Part shown: positions 15,574-23,013 of the stretch, one piece after another
Position numbering within the stretch: position 1 is the stretch's first letter
Layout: each line of letters opens with the position of its first letter
Source: an uncultured Actinomycetes bacterium
Lineage (GTDB): Bacteria; Actinomycetota; Actinomycetes; S36-B12
Length of the DNA: 28,841 bases
Assembly (NCBI GenBank): GCA_937876275.1
Contig: CALFIA010000178.1
Span: forward strand, 1-28,841
Direction: 5' to 3'
Translations under genes and position numbers: made by a program
Notes under the pieces: model-generated
Database searches by the model: none
What the model was told of the DNA's origin: nothing
What the model saw: the letters and a program-made list of their open reading frames with translations, nothing else

Positions 15574-16877
15574 TACTGCGGCGTCCCATCGATCATGGTC
15601 TGCCAGCGCTGGGCGAAGCCGGGGAGAGTCTTGGACGTGGTGTCAATGTTTTCGACGGAGATTCCGTGAACGTGGAGGCCGATGATCGCGCCACTCGTGG
15701 CCATGCGGTGGTCGGCATAGGTGCCGAAGCGTCCGGCATGAAGCATCATCGGGTGAATTCGCAGACCATCGTCTGTCTCATGGGCGTCACCGCCCAAGTG
15801 GTTGATCTCGTGCACGAGTGCGGCAAGTCGATCGGTCTCGTGCCCCCGCAGGTGTGCGATGCCGCTGAAGGTGCTGGGCGAGCCAGCCAGAGCCGCAAGT
15901 GCCGCGAGATTCGGCGTGAGTTCACCGACATCACCGAGGTCGGCGTCGATCCCATGAATCTCACCGGTCATCGACACGGTCAGGCCGCGATCGTCGAGCA
16001 CGACATCGGCACCCATGCGTGCAAGCAGGGTGCGAAGGTGATCACCGGGCTGCGTGGTGGATTCGGGCCAGCCGGGAATCGTGACACTTCCACGAGTGAC
16101 CATGGCGGCGGCGAGGAAAGGCGCGGCATTCGAAAGATCAGGCTCAATCGCCCGATCGACGGCGCGAATGACGGACGGCTCGATCACCCAGGTGTTCGTG
16201 GTGGCGACGTCAACGGTGACTCCGTGCTCCGCCAGCATGGCGATGGTCATATCGATATGCGGTTGGCTGGGCACAGGCGGACCGACATGCGTGATCACTA
16301 ACCCGTGAGCGAAGCGAGCGCCTGTGAGCAGAAGTGCTGACACGAACTGGCTTGAAGCTGAGGCATCAATGCGCACCTCTCGACCGTTGACAGCGCCCAC
16401 ACCTTTGACGGTGAAGGGCAAGGTGCCGCGGTGTGCGTCATCGATCTCGACACCAAGCTGGCGCAATGCCTCGATCGTGGTCGACATCGGTCGCACGCGT
16501 GCATGCGGATCGCCATCAAAGGTGACGTCGCCTGCAGCAAGTGCAGCGAGCGGCGGAAGGAATCGCATCACCGTGCCCGCAAGGCCGACGTCGATGCTGC
16601 ATTCGCCGACAAATGACGCGGGGGAGACCCGCACATCGATATTGCCGACCGGTGATGAGCCGAGCACCTCGATGCTTGCGCCAAGCCCCTCGAGAGCGGC
16701 GATCATCAAGCGGGTATCACGGGCGTCGAGCAGGCCGGTGATGATGCTCGGTGCATCAGCGAGGGCCGCGAGTACGAGGGCTCGGTTGGAGACTGACTTC
16801 GAACCAGGAACCGAGACGGTGGCATGGATCGGATGCTCGGCGTGGGGGGCCGGCCAGTACGCGCTCTCAGTAGTCAT
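15573..16877 (-). CDS. aroA: 3-phosphoshikimate 1-carboxyvinyltransferase (EPSP synthase)
   Basis: AroA transfers enolpyruvate from PEP to shikimate 3-phosphate in aromatic amino acid synthesis. The 434-residue product has the N-terminal substrate-binding motif PGSKSVSNRALVLAALA, the LAGTVMRFLPPLAALA segment, and the C-terminal YADHRMATSGAIIGL motif, as in actinobacterial enzymes. The ATG at 16877 has no ribosome-binding site but follows TACGCT by seven bases. It leads a two-gene unit with rsgA and is divergent from a FUSC-type membrane gene, with only 33 bases between start codons. Confidence 0.95.
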   Translation of the reverse strand: MTTESAYWPAPHAEHPIHATVSVPGSKSVSNRALVLAALADAPSIITGLLDARDTRLMIAALEGLGASIEVLGSSPVGNIDVRVSPASFVGECSIDVGLAGTVMRFLPPLAALAAGDVTFDGDPHARVRPMSTTIEALRQLGVEIDDAHRGTLPFTVKGVGAVNGREVRIDASASSQFVSALLLTGARFAHGLVITHVGPPVPSQPHIDMTIAMLAEHGVTVDVATTNTWVIEPSVIRAVDRAIEPDLSNAAPFLAAAMVTRGSVTIPGWPESTTQPGDHLRTLLARMGADVVLDDRGLTVSMTGEIHGIDADLGDVGELTPNLAALAALAGSPSTFSGIAHLRGHETDRLAALVHEINHLGGDAHETDDGLRIHPMMLHAGRFGTYADHRMATSGAIIGLHVHGISVENIDTTSKTLPGFAQRWQTMIDGTPQ

Positions 16878-16884
16878 CGCCCCC

Positions 16885-16890
16885 AGCGTA
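16885..16890 (-). promoter_or_regulatory. -10 box of aroA (TACGCT), leaderless start
   Basis: On the minus strand TACGCT ends seven bases before ATG 16877. It lies only seven bases from the opposing -10 box at 16898. Confidence 0.5.
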
Positions 16891-16897
16891 ATCGCAC

Positions 16898-16903
16898 TAG
16901 CCT
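16898..16903 (+). promoter_or_regulatory. -10 box of the FUSC-type gene (TAGCCT), leaderless start
   Basis: TAGCCT ends seven bases before ATG 16911. Confidence 0.5.
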
Positions 16904-16910
16904 GGTAGTC

Positions 16911-18089
16911 ATGGCGCAGTCGAGTGGTGGAGGCGGGCTACTGCCCGAACTACGCCTCGGCGACGTGCTGCAGCAGCGCAATGGCGGCCTCGGTAGCCCA
17001 GCTCACATCATTCGGCTTGGAATCGCGGTCACGATTGCCTGGCTGGTCGCGATCACCGTGTCGCGAAGCTCGCTGGGAATCTTTGCGCCGATCACGACAC
17101 TCCTTGTGCTGCAGGCCACGCCCTGGAGCACGCTGGGACTCTCCCTTCAACGAATCCTCGGGACTGGACTCGGCGTGCTCGCGGCATCTGTCTGGGTCAA
17201 CATCGTCGGACTCAGCTGGTGGTCATTCCTGATCGCGGTCACCGCCTCACTTTTCGTGGCGCGCTTGGTCCCGTGGTCAATCGCCGGCCAGATCCAGATT
17301 CCGATTGCCGTCGTCTTCGTCCTGGCTCTCGGCCCCGGTTCCATGCAGCAGGACATCTGGCGTTTGTTCGATGTCATCATCGGTGGCGTCATCGGTCTGC
17401 TCGCGGTGTACCTCTACCCGGCTAAGCCCAAGCCAGCCGAATTTGAGAACTCGCTTACTCGATACCGCGATGCGATCGTGAATGTTCTCGACCTTGTCGG
17501 GCACGGTAATGGCCCGGAGGGCAGGGTGCTTGAGCCCGGAGTGAATCACGAGTACGTCAGCGCCAGCCGAGCATTGCGTGAAGAGGCGGACTCGGCGCGG
17601 CAGGCGCTGGTGAAGCTTGCCGAGAGCTCGTTCTGGAATCCGCGCGGTCGCGAAGTGGCGGCGAGACTCGACGAGGATGCCCGCCGCCTTCGCAGGCTCG
17701 GAGGCATTGGCGTACAGGTGCGCGGAATTTCCGGAGCGGCGAACCTGCTCTTCGACCGGGGAGTCACACAACCACTCACAGCGGAACGCTTCGGTGAGCT
17801 CATCGACCAGCTTGAGCGGATGGCCCGGGTGACGCTGGGTGATCGAGGTGCGCCGCTGACCCAGGCAGGTCACGAGCCTGTCGAACGCGAGAGCGCTGAA
17901 CTCACTGCGGCCCTGGATGCGGCCGCGAGACACGTGATGGTGCACGCCGGAGACGTGCAGGCTGTGATCGATGCCATTGCACTCCTGGGTCGCATCGATC
18001 ACATCCGACGACAGTTGCTCATCTATAGCGAGTGGACCGATGATGCAGCCGAATCCGACCCCGGCGATACCGAACAGGATGACACCTGA
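16911..18089 (+). CDS. FUSC/aromatic acid exporter-like membrane protein
   Basis: The 392-residue product has six hydrophobic segments in its first 180 residues and a hydrophilic, helical, probably cytosolic C-terminal half. ITVSRSSLGIFAPITTLLVLQATPWSTLGLSLQR and the later DVIIGGVIGLLAVYLYPAKP fit the FUSC/ArAE family. Related proteins export aromatic acids, but many actinobacterial members have no known substrate. ATG 16911 is chosen because of the -10 box seven bases before it; the frame is open further upstream over aroA without homology. Its stop overlaps the SRAP start by one base. In the M. tuberculosis order, no gene of this kind stands between aroA and SRAP as far as I recall. Confidence 0.75.
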   Translation: MAQSSGGGGLLPELRLGDVLQQRNGGLGSPAHIIRLGIAVTIAWLVAITVSRSSLGIFAPITTLLVLQATPWSTLGLSLQRILGTGLGVLAASVWVNIVGLSWWSFLIAVTASLFVARLVPWSIAGQIQIPIAVVFVLALGPGSMQQDIWRLFDVIIGGVIGLLAVYLYPAKPKPAEFENSLTRYRDAIVNVLDLVGHGNGPEGRVLEPGVNHEYVSASRALREEADSARQALVKLAESSFWNPRGREVAARLDEDARRLRRLGGIGVQVRGISGAANLLFDRGVTQPLTAERFGELIDQLERMARVTLGDRGAPLTQAGHEPVERESAELTAALDAAARHVMVHAGDVQAVIDAIALLGRIDHIRRQLLIYSEWTDDAAESDPGDTEQDDT

Positions 18090-18805
18090 TGTGCGGGCGC
18101 TATGCCGCGGCAACGACCGCAGCAGACTGGGTCGAGGAGTTCGAGGTCGACGAGGCACCTGCGAAGGTGCTCGCACCTGACTTCAATGTCGCGCCGACGA
18201 AGGAGATGTATCTCGTCTCGGCAGAAGAGTCCGACGGCGCGATCGTGCGCCGAATGGAGGTCGCTCGTTGGGGTCTGATTCCGTCGTGGTCGAAGGAGTC
18301 ATCAATTTCGACGAAGTTGACTAATGCTCGCGTTGAAACGGTGGCCGAGAAGCCGTCGTTTCGCTCGGCCTTCGCCAAGCGGCGCTGTCTCATTCCCGCT
18401 GACGGCTATTACGAGTGGTACCGCCCTGAGAAAGGTGCGAAGCAGCCCTTCTACATTCATCGCACCGATGGCCATTCGCTGGCCATGGCAGGGCTGTATG
18501 AATGGTGGCGCGATCCCGCGAATTCCGAGGCCGAACCACGCCTGACCTGCACCGTGATCACCACCGCGGCCACGGCCGAGCTCTCTGTCATCCACGACCG
18601 CATGCCGGTGATGATTGATCGCGCCGATTGGGCCGAGTGGCTCGATCCGACTGTGCCCGGCAAGGAGTTACCGCCACCGATGCTGGAAGCGGGATTTCAC
18701 CTGGGTTTGGCGGCCGAGCCGGTCTCAGTAGCCGTCGGGAATGTGCGAAACAACGGGCCATCCCTGATCCTTCCGATCGCCCCCGACGAGGGCCTGCTCT
18801 TCTAG
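18089..18805 (+). CDS. SOS response-associated peptidase (SRAP, YedK/HMCES family)
   Basis: SRAP proteins crosslink to abasic sites in single-stranded DNA and shield them. The reactive cysteine must be residue 2 after methionine removal, and here translation begins MCGRYA, which fixes the start at ATG 18089. Other family residues are present: Asn in PDFNVAPT, Glu in GYYEW near 110, and His in VIHDRMPV near 170. At 238 residues it is typical. It overlaps the upstream membrane-protein gene by one base and is followed after 13 bases by the sigR promoter. It corresponds to Rv3226c in the conserved block. Confidence 0.93.
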   Translation: MCGRYAAATTAADWVEEFEVDEAPAKVLAPDFNVAPTKEMYLVSAEESDGAIVRRMEVARWGLIPSWSKESSISTKLTNARVETVAEKPSFRSAFAKRRCLIPADGYYEWYRPEKGAKQPFYIHRTDGHSLAMAGLYEWWRDPANSEAEPRLTCTVITTAATAELSVIHDRMPVMIDRADWAEWLDPTVPGKELPPPMLEAGFHLGLAAEPVSVAVGNVRNNGPSLILPIAPDEGLLF

Positions 18806-18818
18806 AGGTGGGCTCAGC

Positions 18819-18845
18819 GGGAATGGCGAGCACCCTGTCGCTGTT
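18819..18845 (+). promoter_or_regulatory. SigR-type (ECF) autoregulatory promoter of sigR
   Basis: GGGAAT (18819-18824), 18 bases, then GTT (18843-18845) is an exact match to the SigR/SigH consensus GGAAT-N18-GTT. The expected transcription start falls at about 18851-18855, at the GTG that opens a 33-codon extension of sigR. Confidence 0.75.
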
Positions 18846-18939
18846 ATTGCTCTCGTGATCACCTGCGAGAGGGAATCGGGATGCACGGCACCCGACTGGC
18901 CGGATGCCGTGCCACTCTCACTACATCCCGATGACTCAG

Positions 18940-18945
18940 TAGGCT
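18940..18945 (+). promoter_or_regulatory. -10 box for the short SigR form (TAGGCT)
   Basis: TAGGCT ends five bases before GTG 18951 and eight before ATG 18954. This would give a separate leaderless transcript for the short form. Confidence 0.45.
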
Positions 18946-18953
18946 CGTCAGTG

Positions 18954-19571
18954 ATGAGCGAGGAAGAAGGCACCCTGGAGCAGGCAGAGGATCGCACTGC
19001 CCGCTTCGAGCGCGATGCGCTGCCGTACCTCGACCAGTTGTACGGCGCCGCGATGCGGATGACCAAGAATCCGAGTGATGCCGAGGATCTCGTGCAAGAG
19101 ACCTTCGTCAAGGCCTTCGCGGCATTCGACTCCTACACCGATGGCACGAACCTCAAGGCGTGGCTGTTCCGGATTCTGACGAATACCTACATCAACACGT
19201 ACCGCAAGAAGCAGCGCGAGCCGTTTCAGTCGTCGGCAGATGAATTGCTCGACTGGCAGCTCGCTGAGGCGGAGTCGCACACCTCAACCGGGCTTCGCTC
19301 GGCGGAGATGGAAGCGCTCGATCGCCTGGCTGATGCCGACATTGTCGAAGCCATGGCAGCTCTTCCCGAGGAGTTCCGTCTGGCCGTGTATCTCGCCGAC
19401 GTCGAAGGATTCCCGTACAAGGAGATCGCCGAGATCATGGAAACCCCGGTGGGCACCGTGATGTCGCGCCTTTACCGCGGACGCAAACTTCTGCGCGATT
19501 CCCTGGCCGACTATGCAGTCGAACGCGGGTACGTGCCCGCCGCATCCGTGAGCGGAGGTGACGAATCGTGA
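18954..19571 (+). CDS. sigR: ECF RNA polymerase sigma factor SigR/SigH, thiol-oxidative stress
   Basis: This group 4 sigma factor directs transcription of thiol-oxidative stress genes. Region 2 (about residues 20-90) has ALPYLDQLYGAAMRMTKN and DAEDLVQETFVKAF; region 4 has FPYKEIAEIMETPVGTVMSRLYRGRK. The short form from ATG 18954 is 205 residues. The frame is open to GTG 18855, which would add 33 residues and sits at the expected start of a SigR-type promoter transcript. I annotate the short form and treat the long one as a second isoform. The stop overlaps the rsrA start by four bases (GTGA), coupling sigma factor and anti-sigma factor. It is the counterpart of Rv3223c (sigH). Confidence 0.93.
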   Translation: MSEEEGTLEQAEDRTARFERDALPYLDQLYGAAMRMTKNPSDAEDLVQETFVKAFAAFDSYTDGTNLKAWLFRILTNTYINTYRKKQREPFQSSADELLDWQLAEAESHTSTGLRSAEMEALDRLADADIVEAMAALPEEFRLAVYLADVEGFPYKEIAEIMETPVGTVMSRLYRGRKLLRDSLADYAVERGYVPAASVSGGDES

Positions 19572-19831
19572 GCTGCGGAAATCATCACGCCACCCCATGT
19601 ACGGAGGTGCTTTCGCTCGTCTATGTCTACATCGACAATGAATGCGAAGATATGAAGAGCGTTGAGGTCACGACTCATCTGGAGGAGTGCGGTCCGTGCG
19701 CCGAAATCGTCCGGGTAGAACGCGTGATCAAGGCTCGCGTCAAGAGTTCCTGTGAATGTACTGAAGCACCTGAGACACTACGAACCTCGATCGTGACCTC
19801 GATCCGCGCGACGTACTTCCGAAGCGAATAG
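19568..19831 (+). CDS. rsrA: Redox-sensing zinc anti-sigma factor RsrA/RshA
   Basis: RsrA binds SigR while its thiols are reduced and releases it when disulfides form. The 87-residue product keeps the ZAS motif as His37, Cys41 and Cys44 (THLEECGPC), and also Cys3, His7 and Cys11 at the same positions as Streptomyces coelicolor RsrA. The downstream pair is Cys62 and Cys64 (SCEC), whereas RsrA has adjacent cysteines at about 61-62. GTG 19568 overlaps the sigR stop by four bases. Redox sensing is inferred from this full cysteine pattern. Confidence 0.92.
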   Translation: MSCGNHHATPCTEVLSLVYVYIDNECEDMKSVEVTTHLEECGPCAEIVRVERVIKARVKSSCECTEAPETLRTSIVTSIRATYFRSE

Positions 19832-19839
19832 GAGCCCCC

Positions 19840-20055
19840 ATGTCAGTGACCGTGCGTGCCGAGATGGTGGCCTCCGTTCATTCCGTGCTCGTCGAAGCCG
19901 GCCAGGCCATTGAGGTCGGTGACACCTTGATGATCCTCGAATCCATGAAGATGGAAATTCCGGTGCTATCGGAGTCTGCGGGCACGGTCAGCGAGATCTC
20001 GGTCGCCCCGGGAGACGTCATCCGCGAGGGCGATGTCCTCGCGATCATCATCTGA
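19840..20055 (+). CDS. Biotin/lipoyl-attachment domain protein (TB7.3-like)
   Basis: This 71-residue protein is a single biotinyl domain. ESMKMEIP places the modified lysine at residue 37 within the expected hairpin, and APGDVIREGDVLAII closes the domain. AGGAG lies about six bases before ATG 19840, eight bases after rsrA. It is the counterpart of Rv3221c (TB7.3) in the same order. Free-standing biotinyl domains may serve as carriers for acyl-CoA carboxylase complexes, but its partner is not in the window. Confidence 0.9.
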   Translation: MSVTVRAEMVASVHSVLVEAGQAIEVGDTLMILESMKMEIPVLSESAGTVSEISVAPGDVIREGDVLAIII

Positions 20056-20109
20056 TCGTCGTTCTCGTCCGCGCTCGGAGTGTTCTGCTCCGTCACGGCA
20101 TCTCGCAGG

Positions 20110-20115
20110 TAATCT
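20110..20115 (+). promoter_or_regulatory. -10 box of pdtaS (TAATCT), leaderless start
   Basis: TAATCT ends six bases before GTG 20122. No ribosome-binding site precedes the start. Confidence 0.5.
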
Positions 20116-20121
20116 CGCCAT

Positions 20122-21537
20122 GTGGCGATCCTCAATCGACTAGCAGAAGAGCGCACTGACCTCAGTGAGGCGGAGATCGATCGGCTTCACGTCATCGCGT
20201 CGGAGTGGTCGCTCCTCGCGGATCTCGCCAGCAGTGACCTCGTGCTGTGGCTGCCTACGTGGAATGAGGGCGGCCTGCTTGCGGTCGCTCAGGTGCGCGC
20301 CACCACGGCACCGACCAATATGCCCGAGGATGTCGTGGGCACCTTCATGGCCAAGGGTCGTGCACCGCACCTCGACCAGGCAGCGGCATTTGGCCGTATC
20401 TCCGGTGATGCATACCCGGTGAATTTCCAGGGTCGCGTTATCGCCATCGTTGAACGTCACTCGTCTGCCACCCGCCGGGTGTCGGGGCAGCTGGAGGAGA
20501 TCTACCTCAAGACCGCACATGACCTTTTCGCGATGCTTGTCGAAGGCACCTTTCCCGCCACCGAGATCGTCACTGGCGCCACGGGAACTCCTCGCGTCGG
20601 CGATGGCTTGATTCGCCTTGATGATGCAGGGCTGGTCGAGTTCGCGAGCCCTAATGCCGTGAGCGCCATGCGCCGGCTTGGCTTGGCCACCGACCTCGTA
20701 GGCGCCGACCTCTGCGCTCTCCTGATCAAGCTTTCGCATAAGCACGGGCCGGTCGACGAGGCTCTCTCCCAGGTGGCCAGCGGCCAGGTGGCGGGTAGCG
20801 CCGACGTTGACAATGGCACCGCGACAGTGCTGGTGCGCGGTATTCCGATCCTGGATCGCGAGATTCGCCGTGGCGCGATTGTGCTCCTGCAGGACGCCAC
20901 CGAGATTCGCCGCCGCGAGCGTGCGCTCATGAGCAAGGACGCCACGATCCGCGAGATTCACCACCGGGTGAAGAACAACTTGCAGACGGTGGCCGCGCTC
21001 TTGCGCCTTCAGGGCCGTCGGGCGCAGAGCGACGAGACCCGGGAGGCACTTGCCGAGGCTCAGCTTCGCGTGGCGTCCATCGCTGTTGTGCACGAGAGTC
21101 TTTCGAAGGCCGGCAGCGAGGATGTGCCTTTTGAGGAGGTCGTTGACCGCGTGATCTCGCTCGTGCGTGATCTAGCCCCCGCCTATGCCGTGGCCGGAGT
21201 GACCCCGATCATTGAGCGCGAAGGGGAGTGCTCCGCAATGGCCGAGGAGCTCGTGACTCCGCTCGCCATGGCGGTATCGGAGTTATTGCAGAACGCTGTC
21301 GAGCATGCCAATGCCGCTCACATCCGAGTCGTGATCGCCGAGGGTGCCGGCGGAATCTCTATTGATGTCATCGACGATGGCACCGGACTTCCCGAGGGCT
21401 TCACTGTGGAATCTGCAGGGCTCGGACTTCAGATCGTCGAGTCACTGGTGCACAACGAGGCTCGTGGAAACTTCCGGCTGATGCCGAGTGACGGGCATGG
21501 CACGTCAGCCCGTATTGAGGTGCGTTCGGGAAAGTAA
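20122..21537 (+). CDS. pdtaS: Sensor histidine kinase PdtaS
   Basis: PdtaS is a cytosolic two-component kinase whose partner PdtaR is an ANTAR-type RNA-binding antiterminator. The 471-residue protein has the family's N-terminal GAF-like region (LHVIASEWSLLADLASSDLVLW), a PAS-like region near 150-260, a HisKA_2 segment KDATIREIHHRVKNNLQTVA with probable phosphoacceptor His280, and a HATPase domain with ELLQNAVEHA, DDGTGLP and GLGLQIV. Resemblance to Rv3220c is strong throughout, and the neighbours match. There is no membrane segment. pdtaR is not in the window. The stop lies seven bases from convergent whiB1. Confidence 0.93.
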   Translation: MAILNRLAEERTDLSEAEIDRLHVIASEWSLLADLASSDLVLWLPTWNEGGLLAVAQVRATTAPTNMPEDVVGTFMAKGRAPHLDQAAAFGRISGDAYPVNFQGRVIAIVERHSSATRRVSGQLEEIYLKTAHDLFAMLVEGTFPATEIVTGATGTPRVGDGLIRLDDAGLVEFASPNAVSAMRRLGLATDLVGADLCALLIKLSHKHGPVDEALSQVASGQVAGSADVDNGTATVLVRGIPILDREIRRGAIVLLQDATEIRRRERALMSKDATIREIHHRVKNNLQTVAALLRLQGRRAQSDETREALAEAQLRVASIAVVHESLSKAGSEDVPFEEVVDRVISLVRDLAPAYAVAGVTPIIEREGECSAMAEELVTPLAMAVSELLQNAVEHANAAHIRVVIAEGAGGISIDVIDDGTGLPEGFTVESAGLGLQIVESLVHNEARGNFRLMPSDGHGTSARIEVRSGK

Positions 21538-21544
21538 GCGCTGA

Positions 21545-21799
21545 TTAGGCGTTGCTGCGAGCCCGGAGGCGGGCATTACGACGCTTGAGAGCGCGGCGCT
21601 CGTCCTCGGAGAGACCGCCCCAGACACCGGCATCCTGACCGGACTCGAGGGCCCACCGCAGGCATTCATCGACCACGCTGCAACGACGGCAGACAACCTT
21701 GGCTTCTTCGATCTGCACCAGCGCGGGGCCGGTATTGCCGATCGGGAAGAACAGCTCAGGGTCTTCGTCACGGCAGGCACTCTCGTGGCGCCAGTCCAT
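21545..21799 (-). CDS. whiB1: WhiB family iron-sulfur transcriptional regulator WhiB1
   Basis: WhiB1 is a small [4Fe-4S] protein that binds sigma region 4 and responds to nitric oxide; it is essential in mycobacteria. The 84-residue product matches M. tuberculosis WhiB1 in length and in all four cluster cysteines (Cys9, Cys37, Cys40, Cys46). It also has the GVWGG turn and the basic tail LKRRNARLRARS. ATG 21799 is preferred because GGAG lies seven bases upstream and MDWRH is the standard opening; the frame is open 14 codons further without homology. A CRP-type dyad lies about 50 bases upstream. Confidence 0.95.
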   Translation of the reverse strand: MDWRHESACRDEDPELFFPIGNTGPALVQIEEAKVVCRRCSVVDECLRWALESGQDAGVWGGLSEDERRALKRRNARLRARSNA

Positions 21800-21840
21800 G
21801 CGGATCACTCCATTAGGCGAGGGCATCGGGGTTGCCGACA

Positions 21841-21860
21841 CTCGTGATTGCTTTCACGAG
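21841..21860. promoter_or_regulatory. CRP/GlxR-type dyad upstream of whiB1
   Basis: CTCGTGA, six bases, TCACGAG is a perfect 7+7 dyad that contains the CRP core GTGA-N6-TCAC. Its centre is about 51 bases before the whiB1 ATG. CRP control of whiB1 by cAMP is known in M. tuberculosis. No crp gene lies in the window. Confidence 0.65.
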
Positions 21861-21875
21861 ACTGGCACATCAAAG

Positions 21876-21906
21876 GGGGCGACCCAGGGGTCTCCTGGTC
21901 GTCCCC
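21876..21906 (-). terminator. Bulged GC-rich hairpin after the lipid kinase gene
   Basis: About 12 pairs form between 21876-21888 and 21894-21906 (GGGGCGACC..CAGG with CCTGG.CG.CCCC), with two single-base bulges and a five-base loop. It lies about 130 bases after the lipid kinase stop and upstream of the whiB1 dyad, so it best fits a terminator separating the two genes. It could instead be a leader structure of a longer whiB1 transcript. Confidence 0.45.
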
Positions 21907-22039
21907 GGAGGAAGAAAGCCAGCCCGATCCAGCAAAGGGCCCTCATAGGTTCGCAGATGTTGCTGCTGTGAACAAGGGGAACCGCCGAAAATTGAACGAT
22001 GAACTTGTCAGGTTGGTCACAAGTGCGGCTTTTGTCCGT

Positions 22040-22969
22040 TTATTGAACGGCGATCGCCCTCAGGGCGGCCGGAACCGAGCCGAACTCGGCCACGGTGACT
22101 TCGGGTGTGGATTCTCCATCGACCTGCATGGGCATGGGGCGGCTGCACGTGATCGTGAAGGAGTCGAGGTCATGGCGCACCACGATCGAGTCCTTGGTGG
22201 AGCCCGCGGTGGAATGCGCCAGCATGCGTCGGGCGGCCCGCATGGTCGAGAGCACGCGAAGCTTGCGCATCGCGAAGACGTCGAGACCTGTGTCGAACGA
22301 CGCCTGAGGGCACGGATCAATGGGCCAGGAGCCGAAGTAGGTCCACGGAGCCGTGTTCTGCACGATCGCCAGGAAGACACCCTCATCCGTTCCCGCTCCT
22401 GAGGTCACGGTGAGCGCCGGGTTCTTACGGTCAGTGCGGGCGAAGTATTGACGCAACGTGGTCATCAGATACCTCGTGGGGGAGGCAGTGCGGCCAGCAC
22501 TTCGCTGCTTCTCCATATCGGAGATGATCTCCGCATCGAGGCCAACTCCAGCGTTGCTGGTGAACCACCGGCCATTGACCCGACCCAGGCCGATGGTGCG
22601 GGTGCGGTTCGCTCGGATCGCTTCCATGATCTCGCCGGTAGCTTCGACGGCGTCAACCGGAATCCCGAGAGCTCGGGCGAACACGTTGCCACTGCCGCCG
22701 GGGACGGTCGCCAGGATCGGGACATCTTGGCCGATGCCTTCTTCCAGCATTCCGTTCACGACCTCGTTCACGACACCATCGCCGCCGAGAGTGATGACGA
22801 TGTCGAGACCCTTCGCTCGCGCAGCGCGGCCGAGTTCGAAGCCGTGGCCGCGGTGGGTCGTCATCGTGACCTGCAGATCCAGCTCATTCGACAGCGCATT
22901 CACGATGACATCAGTGACACGTGCAGAAGTCGTGGTCGCACGGGGATTGACGACGAGGAGCCCGCGCAT
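22040..22969 (-). CDS. Diacylglycerol kinase-family lipid kinase
   Basis: This 309-residue protein belongs to the DAGK catalytic-domain family (YegS/DgkB/LCB5), which phosphorylates diacylglycerol or related lipids. Evidence: VVNPRATTTS at the N terminus, the nucleotide-binding motif TLGGDGVVNEVVNG near 63-76, VPGGSGNVFARALG near 90-103, and the C-terminal QVDGE motif. The start is ATG 22969, seven bases after TATGGT; the frame is open for six more codons. It stands next to whiB1 as its relative does in mycobacteria. The lipid substrate is not determined. Confidence 0.88.
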   Translation of the reverse strand: MRGLLVVNPRATTTSARVTDVIVNALSNELDLQVTMTTHRGHGFELGRAARAKGLDIVITLGGDGVVNEVVNGMLEEGIGQDVPILATVPGGSGNVFARALGIPVDAVEATGEIMEAIRANRTRTIGLGRVNGRWFTSNAGVGLDAEIISDMEKQRSAGRTASPTRYLMTTLRQYFARTDRKNPALTVTSGAGTDEGVFLAIVQNTAPWTYFGSWPIDPCPQASFDTGLDVFAMRKLRVLSTMRAARRMLAHSTAGSTKDSIVVRHDLDSFTITCSRPMPMQVDGESTPEVTVAEFGSVPAALRAIAVQ

Positions 22970-22976
22970 GATCCCC

Positions 22977-22982
22977 ACCATA
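22977..22982 (-). promoter_or_regulatory. -10 box of the lipid kinase gene (TATGGT), leaderless start
   Basis: On the minus strand TATGGT ends seven bases before ATG 22969. Confidence 0.45.
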
Positions 22983-23001
22983 GCCAAGGACCACCGACGT
23001 T

Positions 23002-23007
23002 TAGGCT
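23002..23007 (+). promoter_or_regulatory. -10 box of the 23014 gene (TAGGCT), leaderless start
   Basis: TAGGCT ends six bases before ATG 23014. Confidence 0.55.
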
Positions 23008-23013
23008 GCTCCC

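Noticed and set aside
18855..18953. Treating the long SigR frame as the only start
   Set aside because: The -10 box directly before 18951-18954 and the usual length of SigR favour the short form as the basal product; the long form is kept as a second isoform.
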